Shown here: piece after piece, positions 1 through 4,911 of the stretch | How the letters are laid out: each line of letters starts with the position of its first letter | How positions within the stretch are numbered: the first letter of the stretch is position 1 | NCBI GenBank assembly: GCA_021323255.1 | Contig: JAJTCL010000140.1 | Span: 1 to 8,197 of the forward strand | Direction: 5' to 3' | DNA from: Propionibacteriaceae bacterium | GTDB lineage: Bacteria; Actinomycetota; Actinomycetes; Propionibacteriales; Propionibacteriaceae | Length of the DNA: 8,197 nucleotides | Made by a program: the position numbers and the translations under genes | The notes under the pieces: model-generated | The model's input: the letters and a program-made list of their open reading frames with translations, nothing else | Database searches by the model: none | Told to the model about the DNA's origin: nothing

Positions 1-2
1 CG

Positions 3-287
3 CTCGCCGCTGCCGTCGCCCGGATCTGGCCCCACGTGCTCAGCAACTCTGTCGACCCGGGCTGGGTGCCGACCAGGATGGGCGGACCCGGCGCCCCCGA
101 CGACCTGCGACTCGGGCACCTCACCCAGGAATGGCTCGCCACCAGTGACGACCCCGAAGCACGGACCAGCGGTGGCTACTGGTACCACCAGCGACTCCGT
201 ACGCCCCACCCCTCCGTCCATGACGAGCGCTTCCAAGACGCCCTCCTGGTCGCCCTCGCGCGGCACACGGGCGTGCCGCTCGCATAA
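3..287 (+). CDS. C-terminal part of a short-chain dehydrogenase/reductase (5' end outside window)
   Basis: The frame is open from the left edge and ends at TAA 285-287, giving about 94 residues of a C-terminus. The visible SVDPGWVPTRMGG stretch matches the region after the catalytic Tyr/Lys in SDR enzymes, where D-P-G-W-x-x-T-x-M positions the cofactor nicotinamide. The tail with SGGYWYH, PHP, and a final ALARHTGVPLA resembles SDRs annotated as ketoreductases of the daunorubicin C-13 ketoreductase type. The Rossmann N-terminus and the active-site Ser-Tyr-Lys lie outside the window, so activity cannot be judged. It would be a cytosolic NAD(P)-dependent oxidoreductase. It lies upstream of a cyclophilin-like protein and a second SDR on the same strand, so a redox-related cluster is plausible. 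Family assignment is fairly sure; the substrate is unknown. Confidence 0.8.
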   Translation, partial: LAAAVARIWPHVLSNSVDPGWVPTRMGGPGAPDDLRLGHLTQEWLATSDDPEARTSGGYWYHQRLRTPHPSVHDERFQDALLVALARHTGVPLA

Positions 288-443
288 GGGGAGTCCTTCC
301 AGGAGGTGTACTCACAGGGGATCCCAGACAGCGCGAGATCCTGCAACGATCAGATTGCTCTGTTGCTGCGAGTGGTGGCGAGCTGCCTTGGACCCGCAAC
401 CTACGGCCGGTACCTCCGCTGCGACAAAGAAGACCTTGATGCC
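288..443. other. Intergenic stretch between SDR fragment and lipoprotein
   Basis: About 156 bases with no supported gene. A GTG at 306 is in frame with the downstream protein and would add 46 residues, but AGGAG abuts it directly, too close for a ribosome binding site. The added residues would also push the secretion signal into the interior of the protein. I therefore treat this as untranslated. No clear promoter hexamers or terminator hairpin were recognised. Confidence 0.4.
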
Positions 444-1031
444 ATGACGATCAAGCTACGCACCTCGATCAGGTGGCTGGCTCCTGGCGCGACCTGGCCG
501 CTAACCCATCCACTGGTTCTCGCCACAGTGTTGTGCGCAGCATGCTCCGTTGGACCGGATTCCGGGGCCGGGAACACTGCCCCGGACAACCCGGACTCGC
601 AGAGCCAACCGGTCGAATCGTCGCCAGCCAGGACCACGCCGTCGGAGGGAAGCCCCACACTGCTGCCCGCATCCGACGGAACACCGCTCAAGATCACGAT
701 CGCCCATACCGTGATCACCGCACGTCTGGCCGACAACGCCACCGCACACGACCTCGCCGCCCAGCTGCCGCTCACCTTGACCTTCAAAGACTTCAACCAG
801 GTCGAGAAGATCGCGAAGCTTCCTCGGCCGCTGTCGATGGAAGGCGTACCGGCAGGAGCCGACCCAGACATCGGCGACATTGGCTACTACGCACCCTCGG
901 GCGACCTGGTGTTCTATTACGGCGATGTCGGCTACTGGAACGGCATCGTGCGCATCGGACGATTCGACACCACGATGGAGCTGATCGAGCAGCAACCCGA
1001 CAACTTCCAGGTCACCATCGAACGCAGCTGA
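444..1031 (+). CDS. Exported (probable lipoprotein) cyclophilin-like fold protein
   Basis: Taken from ATG 444 the product is 195 residues. Residues 1-34 look like a secretion signal: basic residues K4, R6 and R10, then hydrophobic PLVLATVL, then CAAC with the candidate lipidated Cys at 34. The lipobox is imperfect because position -3 is Cys. Residues 35-80 are a Ser/Pro/Thr-rich spacer such as lipoproteins use to stand off the membrane. Residues 82-195 match the cyclophilin-like fold family (the Cyclophil_like2 type, as I recall it): LKITI, LPLTLTFKDF, EKIAKLP, GDIGYYAPSGDLVFYY and GYWNGIVRIGRF. Family members are usually short cytosolic proteins of about 110-130 residues, often near redox enzymes. 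They lack a demonstrated prolyl isomerase role, so the fold name should not be read as an activity. The start choice rests on the signal peptide; the RBS is weak. Two SDR genes flank it. Confidence 0.82.
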   Translation: MTIKLRTSIRWLAPGATWPLTHPLVLATVLCAACSVGPDSGAGNTAPDNPDSQSQPVESSPARTTPSEGSPTLLPASDGTPLKITIAHTVITARLADNATAHDLAAQLPLTLTFKDFNQVEKIAKLPRPLSMEGVPAGADPDIGDIGYYAPSGDLVFYYGDVGYWNGIVRIGRFDTTMELIEQQPDNFQVTIERS

Positions 1032-1047
1032 CCACCCGGGGTCGGCC

Positions 1048-1158
1048 ATGGTGATCAGACAACTCGACCTGGCCGCCGACTCCGGCGAACCGCCCGGTCC
1101 CACCGAGGAAACGGCGGCCACGAACGTAGACAGACACAAACAGAAGGAGAAACCGTGA
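1048..1158 (+). CDS. Possible 36-residue small ORF coupled to the SDR
   Basis: An ATG at 1048 opens a 36-codon frame rich in charged residues (it ends DRHKQKEKP). Its TGA at 1156-1158 overlaps the GTG start of the SDR as GTGA. It contains no hydrophobic segment or recognisable domain. The SDR's own ribosome binding site (AGAAGGAGA, 1142-1150) lies inside this frame. A GGGG run sits about 7-10 bases before the ATG but is not a convincing RBS. It could be a coupling leader peptide, or simply a chance frame across the 123-base gap. The precise GTGA overlap is the only strong argument for it. Confidence 0.25.
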   Translation: MVIRQLDLAADSGEPPGPTEETAATNVDRHKQKEKP

Positions 1159-1922
1159 ACCCGATCTACGACTTCGCTGGGCAGGTAGCGGTAGTGACCG
1201 GTGGAAGCTCCGGCATGGGCCTTGCCACCGCACGCGCGTTCGCCGAGGCCGGGGCCGCGGTCGTCATCGCTGACATCAACGAGACCACGCTTGGCACCGC
1301 CGCAGACGAGCTGACAGCCGCCGGCCACCGGGTCCTCGGTGTTCGGTGTGACGTCTCCCAGGAAGACAGTGTGGCGGCCATGGTGAAGACGACCGTCGAA
1401 GCCTTCGGCCGGCTCGACATGGCGTTCAACAATGCCGGCATCCAGGTTCCACCGAGCGACGCCGCCGACGAACCCGCCGACGTCTTCGACCGGGTCAATG
1501 CGATCAACCTGCGCGGGGTGTGGGCTTGCATGAAACACGAGCTGGGCCAGATGCGCACCCAGGGCAGCGGCGCCATCGTCAACTGTTCCTCCCTCGGCGG
1601 TCTCGTCGGACTTCCGGGCCGGGCTGCCTATCACGCTTCCAAGCACGGGGTGATCGGGCTGACCACCAGCGCCGCCCTGGAGTACGCGCCCCGCGGGATC
1701 CGCATCAACGCCGTGTGCCCCGGCACCATCGAAACCCCAATGGTCGCCGACATGATCACCAAGGGCGAACTCGACCGGGCCGAGGCTGCCGTCGCGACAC
1801 CGATCGGCCGGCTCGGCCAGGGCGAGGAGATCGCCGGATCCGTCCTCTGGCTGTGCAGCCCCGGCGCCAGTTTCGTCGTCGGCGTCGCCCTCCCCGTCGA
1901 TGGCGGCTACACCGCCCGATGA
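1155..1922 (+). CDS. Classical short-chain dehydrogenase/reductase (SDR)
   Basis: A complete 255-residue NAD(P)-dependent oxidoreductase of normal length for classical SDRs. The start is GTG 1155, preceded by AGAAGGAGA five bases upstream. In order: the TGxxxGxG cofactor loop at residues 15-22 (TGGSSGMG); Asp40 at the end of the second strand, which normally favours NAD(H) over NADP(H); Asp66-Val67 near the adenine; NNAG at 92-95; Asn118 on the active-site helix; catalytic Ser146 and Y159-x3-K163; a CPGTIETPM segment; and a VDGGYTAR C-terminus. All four catalytic residues are present, so an active enzyme is expected. It is probably a soluble tetramer acting on a secondary alcohol or ketone. 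Sequence alone cannot name the substrate, and 'glucose 1-dehydrogenase-like' or '3-oxoacyl-ACP reductase-like' labels would be generic. It follows the cyclophilin-like lipoprotein by 123 bases on the same strand. Confidence 0.95.
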   Translation: MNPIYDFAGQVAVVTGGSSGMGLATARAFAEAGAAVVIADINETTLGTAADELTAAGHRVLGVRCDVSQEDSVAAMVKTTVEAFGRLDMAFNNAGIQVPPSDAADEPADVFDRVNAINLRGVWACMKHELGQMRTQGSGAIVNCSSLGGLVGLPGRAAYHASKHGVIGLTTSAALEYAPRGIRINAVCPGTIETPMVADMITKGELDRAEAAVATPIGRLGQGEEIAGSVLWLCSPGASFVVGVALPVDGGYTAR

Positions 1923-1969
1923 CTGAAGATCAAGGTGTGAACATCAAGGACGACCAGACGCGACATTGA
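1919..1969 (+). other. 16-codon frame overlapping the SDR stop (ATGA); possible truncated gene start
   Basis: An ATG at 1919 overlaps the SDR TGA as ATGA, the usual layout for a translationally coupled next gene, but the frame closes after 16 codons (MTEDQGVNIKDDQTRH). The peptide is hydrophilic and matches nothing I recognise. Because the neighbouring DNA soon changes to convergent genes of different character, it may be the beginning of an operon gene whose remainder was lost at a rearrangement. It may equally be chance. Confidence 0.2.
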
Positions 1970-2015
1970 CCTCGGCAAGATCAACTGCAGTGTCGACGAG
2001 TGCCTGTGAGCCATC

Positions 2016-2036
2016 CCCACCTGCCCGCCCGGTGGG
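2016..2036. terminator. Candidate hairpin between convergent genes
   Basis: CCCACC (2016-2021) and GGTGGG (2031-2036) form a six-base-pair GC-rich stem with a nine-base loop, in the gap where the + strand SDR and the - strand membrane operon converge. A second short palindrome GGGTCGGCCC overlaps it at 2034-2043. There is no U-run, which is common for actinomycete terminators. The position is more persuasive than the structure. Confidence 0.35.
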
Positions 2037-2044
2037 TCGGCCCG

Positions 2045-2440
2045 TCAGCGTCCGAGGAACATTCGGGCTAGGAAGCCGAGCAGCAGCGCGGCCAGCATGA
2101 AGAGCAGGAGGACGGAGAGCGCTCCGGCTAATGTGGCGACGGAGACGATGCATCCGGCGGTGATCAAGGTCAGCCCCAGCTTGTGGGCCCATCTGAAGCC
2201 ATTTGTCACCACAGCGCCACTGGCGAGCAACGCAAAGCCTACGAGTGCCATGATCAGCACCAGCCCATGGTGGCCACCTAGAGTGATGACTGCTGTCAGC
2301 CTGGAGGTTTGGTCTAGCCAGTTGCCGACGGCGATCATCCAGGCAACTGCGACCATGTCGAGCGCGGTGACCATCCAGAGGCGGCGGGCGGTCCGTTTCG
2401 ACAGTTTCACGGGCGTCTGCTCGGGAGGTCGCCGCAGCAT
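2045..2440 (-). CDS. Small four-helix membrane protein (third gene of minus-strand operon)
   Basis: Read from ATG 2440, the product is 131 residues. GGAGGTGG lies at 2453-2446, five bases before the ATG, which decides this start over earlier ones. After a basic cytoplasmic N-terminus (residues 1-21) come about four hydrophobic segments: 23-39, 59-79, 88-108 and 109-129. Between the first two is the soluble loop GNWLDQ, followed by a TLGGHH motif at 53-58. It ends LARMFLGR. No enzymatic motif was seen. Its ATG lies two bases after the stop of the preceding gene, so the two are surely co-transcribed and probably translationally coupled. It resembles the first gene of this operon in topology and in short motifs (TLxHH, TxGF, GLxxxTA). 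I do not recognise a named family; role unknown. Confidence 0.8.
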   Translation of the reverse strand: MLRRPPEQTPVKLSKRTARRLWMVTALDMVAVAWMIAVGNWLDQTSRLTAVITLGGHHGLVLIMALVGFALLASGAVVTNGFRWAHKLGLTLITAGCIVSVATLAGALSVLLLFMLAALLLGFLARMFLGR

Positions 2441-2442
2441 TG

Positions 2443-3039
2443 TTACCACCTCCAGGCGACGAGTGGGTACCAAAGGCACAGTTGGCCGTGCCGGGGAGGT
2501 GTGCGTGCCATGATGCCGAAGATGATCGGGTCGAGGACGCTGACCACGGCATTGATGCCGATTGCTGATGTCGCACCGCTGACCGCAGCGTCGAGCACCA
2601 TCACCGCTCGGGTGACGCCGGGATGTGCTGGCACTTCTCCGACGAGTACGCGGGCGAGTTCATCGGTGCAGGGTTGTGGCTGAGTTCGTAGCACAGGTAG
2701 CAGCTGACGGACCGGGCCTTCGGGATCGAGCTCGTGTGCGATGGCGAGGCGTTGGAACGGTAGGCCTAACTGGGCGATGCGTTTTAGTTGGGCGCGCTGT
2801 TTGTGTGGGATGACGGTGCATCCGCGCGCGCCTTGCAGTGGATCGTGCTCGGCCGGTCCGATGACCCAGGCAACGCCGCTGCGATCGATTGAGACCAGGG
2901 GGGTCTCGGTCCACGCCAAAGGAAGTGGCTCGGGGTGGCTGGGCCACATCTGGTTGATCTGGACGCTCAGCTCAGCTAGTTCTGGATCGGCTAGCAACTT
3001 CGGCGAGTGCGATGGGGAAAGGAGGTCTAATCCGCGCAT
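2443..3039 (-). CDS. Unknown protein with hydrophobic C-terminus (second gene of minus-strand operon)
   Basis: Read from ATG 3039 the product is 198 residues. GAAGGG at 3054-3049 lies nine bases upstream, supporting this start over a TTG at 3075. Residues 1-135 appear soluble and Pro/Leu-rich, with features such as WTETPLVSIDRSGVAWVIGP. Residues roughly 140-180 are hydrophobic, with two possible membrane-inserted helices. The tail GQLCLWYPLVAWRW is aromatic-rich. I recognise no family or catalytic motif. The gene overlaps the upstream membrane-protein gene by 68 bases and ends two bases before the next ATG, so its C-terminal codons contain the next gene's Shine-Dalgarno. Sandwiched between two membrane proteins, it may be a peripheral or membrane-associated partner; this is inference from layout only. 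Confidence 0.7.
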   Translation of the reverse strand: MRGLDLLSPSHSPKLLADPELAELSVQINQMWPSHPEPLPLAWTETPLVSIDRSGVAWVIGPAEHDPLQGARGCTVIPHKQRAQLKRIAQLGLPFQRLAIAHELDPEGPVRQLLPVLRTQPQPCTDELARVLVGEVPAHPGVTRAVMVLDAAVSGATSAIGINAVVSVLDPIIFGIMARTPPRHGQLCLWYPLVAWRW

Positions 3040-3619
3040 GATCTGTTTCCCTTCTAGAGGTCGCGGTGGAAGCAAGGACGAAAGTCGCCAGAATGATCAA
3101 CAGGATTAGGGCACCGGTCATCAGGGCCGCAATGCCGAGCAGCGAAGCACCACTGGCGGCTGTGGCGATGGCTAGTCCGATCACCTCGGGGCCGTTGCAC
3201 CTGGAGAATCCTCGTGTCGTGGGGATCAGTCCGGCCAGACCAGCGACACTAAAAACGCCGCAGGCTAGTAGCGCTGCGGCGTGATGGTCGAGAGTGGCGA
3301 CCGTACAGATCGGTCCTCGACATGCGGTGGATCCGGTGACGATCGTTGCCAGCCAGACAGCCCAGAACAGTTCCACCGGTATCAATGCAAAAAGAGCCCA
3401 CCGCAACCGTGGCGGGACGGCTACGCGCTCACGGCTCCACGGCTGACTGGTTTCAATGAAGTCCGTCAGAACGGTGCTGCTCGTCATCGATGATGAGAAG
3501 GTCACCCCGCCTTCCATGGGTGAAGTCGCGATTCGGCGGCTCAGGGCTTGTGCCACCCGACGGGTGGACTTGACCGCTTCAGGATGCTGCAACACTGCTA
3601 CTACCCAACCCTCTGTCAT
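2972..3619 (-). CDS. Four-helix membrane protein (first gene of minus-strand operon)
   Basis: From ATG 3619 the product is 215 residues. Residues 1-70 are predicted soluble and of low complexity. Hydrophobic segments follow at about 74-95, 114-133, 146-166 and 167-184, then a charged tail with RRETDHAR. A loop between helices one and two holds two Cys (C100, C105), and a TLDHH motif follows at 109-113. The 3' end overlaps the next gene by 68 bases, unusually long but in keeping with a compact operon. The start is uncertain: no good ribosome binding site precedes ATG 3619, and that ATG sits inside a perfect inverted repeat. Translation might instead begin at GTG or ATG codons further in, such as Met45 at 3487, leaving the hydrophobic core intact. 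No known family recognised. It resembles the 131-residue protein at 2045-2440. Confidence 0.65.
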   Translation of the reverse strand: MTEGWVVAVLQHPEAVKSTRRVAQALSRRIATSPMEGGVTFSSSMTSSTVLTDFIETSQPWSRERVAVPPRLRWALFALIPVELFWAVWLATIVTGSTACRGPICTVATLDHHAAALLACGVFSVAGLAGLIPTTRGFSRCNGPEVIGLAIATAASGASLLGIAALMTGALILLIILATFVLASTATSRRETDHARIRPPFPIALAEVASRSRTS

Positions 3620-3629
3620 ATTGGGTAGT
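3600..3629. repeat. 9-bp perfect inverted repeat over the operon start codon
   Basis: ACTACCCAA (3600-3608) and TTGGGTAGT (3621-3629) are exact reverse complements separated by 12 bases. The ATG of the minus-strand operon (3619-3617) lies within the spacer. It could be a repressor operator, or a hairpin in the mRNA that occludes initiation. A nested GTAGTG (3625-3630) / CACTAC (3641-3646) pair shares its right arm. Confidence 0.5.
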
Positions 3630-3846
3630 GATCAAGAGACCACTACTGATGACTCTACAACGACCATCGTTGTCTAGCTAGGGCCTACTGACTATTATTT
3701 ATGTCTGGCGTAGATAGCACAGTCTTTTCTGAATTGAGATTTGGCGTGGCTAGCGAATCGCCCACTTGGGTATTTCACCACTGCTAGTGTCTTGCCACCC
3801 AAAGCCCTCCCCAGCGGATTGGTCTGAATCAGAAAGAGGGACCAAC
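3620..3846. promoter_or_regulatory. Divergent control region between membrane operon and XRE/GT pair
   Basis: This 227-base gap separates divergently transcribed units and must carry both promoters. It is AT-richer than its surroundings, especially 3640-3740 (for example ACTATTATTTATG). It is dense in short palindromes: GTAGTG/CACTAC at 3625-3646, ACAACGA/TCGTTGT at 3657-3673, CTAGCTAG at 3674-3681 and TAGGGCCTA at 3679-3687. I could not pick a convincing -35/-10 pair in either direction. A TTG at 3766 is in frame with the regulator gene but has no ribosome binding site. Confidence 0.6.
3657..3673. promoter_or_regulatory. 17-bp palindrome, candidate operator
   Basis: ACAACGA (3657-3663), CCA spacer, TCGTTGT (3667-3673): perfect seven-base arms. 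Its size and short spacer suit binding by a dimeric HTH protein. The XRE regulator encoded from 3847 is the obvious candidate binder (inference). The site lies about 40 bases upstream of the minus-strand operon start and about 170 upstream of the regulator's own start. Confidence 0.4.
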
Positions 3847-4911
3847 GTGGCCCTTAACCGCAACCAGGCCGTCAGTTTGGCGCGTGCTCTTCGCGATCTC
3901 CGAGAATCGACCTGGCCAGATCACGTGCTGACGCAGGCTCAGCTTGCGACGGCATTCAGTTCCGAGGGTCGCGTGGCAGCAGCGACCCTGAGCTCCTGGG
4001 AGTCGCCGACTAATCCCAAGACACCGTCGGCTGCACGCATCAGCGCGTACGCCCGGTTCTTTTCAACGCGACGCTCGATGGAGAAGGAACCCCATCTGAT
4101 ACCTGAAGACCAATTGACATCGGCCGAGGCTGAACGATTTCGTGATCTTGAGTCCCGGCTGTTAGGACTGTTCCATCCCGAGGAACGGAACGTGCGACGG
4201 AGCTTCCAATTCGACTCCGGCCCGGTGATCGTAATCTGCCCGACGGCGCCGCCGGAGGTGCAGGGTCCGCTGGCAGACGAGCAAGATCCCAATTTCACCA
4301 AGATGCGCCAGTATGGCGATCTTGACGCGCTGATCGAGCTCTACGGACACTTGCGTGCAGAAAATCCGAGTCTCGACGTCTTCCATCGAACTACGACCGC
4401 GGTCATGGCGGATGACTTCTCCAGTCACGTGATCTTGCTTGGGGGAATTGGCTGGAACAAGGTTGCCGCACGCTTTCAGCGTGCCACCAGCCAGGTCCCG
4501 ATCGAGCAAACCACGGTGGATGACTACCAGACCGGCGAGATCTTCAGTGTCAAGAAACCGGACGGTGAAATCGCGACCTTCTATCCGGACTACGAAGACC
4601 TGGGAGAGGGAAAGGAACTCATTGCTGACATCGGCTACCTCGCCCGGCTTCGCAACCCCTTCCAGCACAGCCGAACGCTGGCGATCTGCAACGGCATTCA
4701 TAGTCGCGGCGTATTCGGTGCCGTGCGTTGTCTTACCGATGCGCGAGTCCGAGAAGCGAACGAGAGATACCTCGCAGAGCGATTTCCCGATGGCGAGTTC
4801 GCCATATTGCTCCGAGTCCCGGTTGTGGAGAACCAAACGTTATCTCCAGACCTCCAAGACCCGAGCGCGCGGCTATACGAGTGGTCACCGAATCAGGACG
4901 GTGGTCAGTGA
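3847..4911 (+). CDS. XRE-family HTH regulator fused to an uncharacterised GGxxxN-type domain
   Basis: From GTG 3847 (AGAGGGA a few bases upstream) the product is 354 residues. Residues 8-72 form an XRE-type helix-turn-helix: RALRDLRESTWPD, then LTQAQLATAF (28-37), then a recognition-helix region ending ATLSSWES (46-53), then PKTPSAARISAYARFFSTRRS (58-77). This is a pattern I associate with actinobacterial regulators. After an acidic helical linker (about 85-115), residues 120-350 form a second alpha/beta domain. It contains PVIVICPTAPPE (126-137), YGDLDALIELYGHLRAENP (156-174), HVILLGGIGWN (194-204), RNPFQHSRTLAICNGIHSRG (269-288), FGAVRCLTD (290-298) and a final RLYEWSPNQ. The GGxxxN loop after a hydrophobic strand suggests a Rossmann-like ligand-binding or nucleotide-processing domain, but I cannot assign a family. 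The stop overlaps the next gene's start as GTGA. It probably senses a ligand and controls its own locus; it could instead be an effector with an HTH targeting domain. Confidence 0.85.
   Translation: MALNRNQAVSLARALRDLRESTWPDHVLTQAQLATAFSSEGRVAAATLSSWESPTNPKTPSAARISAYARFFSTRRSMEKEPHLIPEDQLTSAEAERFRDLESRLLGLFHPEERNVRRSFQFDSGPVIVICPTAPPEVQGPLADEQDPNFTKMRQYGDLDALIELYGHLRAENPSLDVFHRTTTAVMADDFSSHVILLGGIGWNKVAARFQRATSQVPIEQTTVDDYQTGEIFSVKKPDGEIATFYPDYEDLGEGKELIADIGYLARLRNPFQHSRTLAICNGIHSRGVFGAVRCLTDARVREANERYLAERFPDGEFAILLRVPVVENQTLSPDLQDPSARLYEWSPNQDGGQ

Noticed and set aside
306..443. Upstream GTG extension of the cyclophilin-like protein
   Set aside because: AGGAG directly abuts the GTG, and the extension would bury the signal peptide; ATG 444 gives a proper secretion signal.
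473..1054. Plus-strand frame over the cyclophilin-like gene
   Set aside because: Arg/His/Pro-rich translation typical of a wrong frame; the overlapping frame carries recognisable domain motifs.
501..1646. Long minus-strand open frame (about 381 codons) opposite the cyclophilin-like gene and SDR
   Set aside because: It is antisense to two genes with clear family motifs, has no domain, and is the usual by-product of GC-rich third positions.
1520..1969. Plus-strand frame inside the SDR gene
   Set aside because: Shadow of the SDR with an Arg-rich, low-complexity translation. Only its last 16 codons after the SDR stop were considered separately.
3456..3677. Plus-strand small ORF opposite the first membrane gene
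   Set aside because: Begins VLLVIDDEK, superficially receiver-like, but it has no further receiver motifs, no RBS, and is antisense to a better-supported gene.
3766..3846. TTG 3766 as the start of the HTH regulator
   Set aside because: No ribosome binding site and an unstructured N-terminus; GTG 3847 has AGAGGGA at good spacing and begins just before the HTH.
4162..4836. Minus-strand 224-codon frame opposite the HTH regulator
   Set aside because: Antisense shadow of a gene with HTH motifs and a ribosome binding site; no domain of its own.
4728..4907. Extension of the glycosyltransferase-like frame upstream of 4908
   Set aside because: Would overlap the regulator by about 180 bases with an Arg-rich translation; the GTGA overlap at 4908 with AGGA upstream is the natural start.
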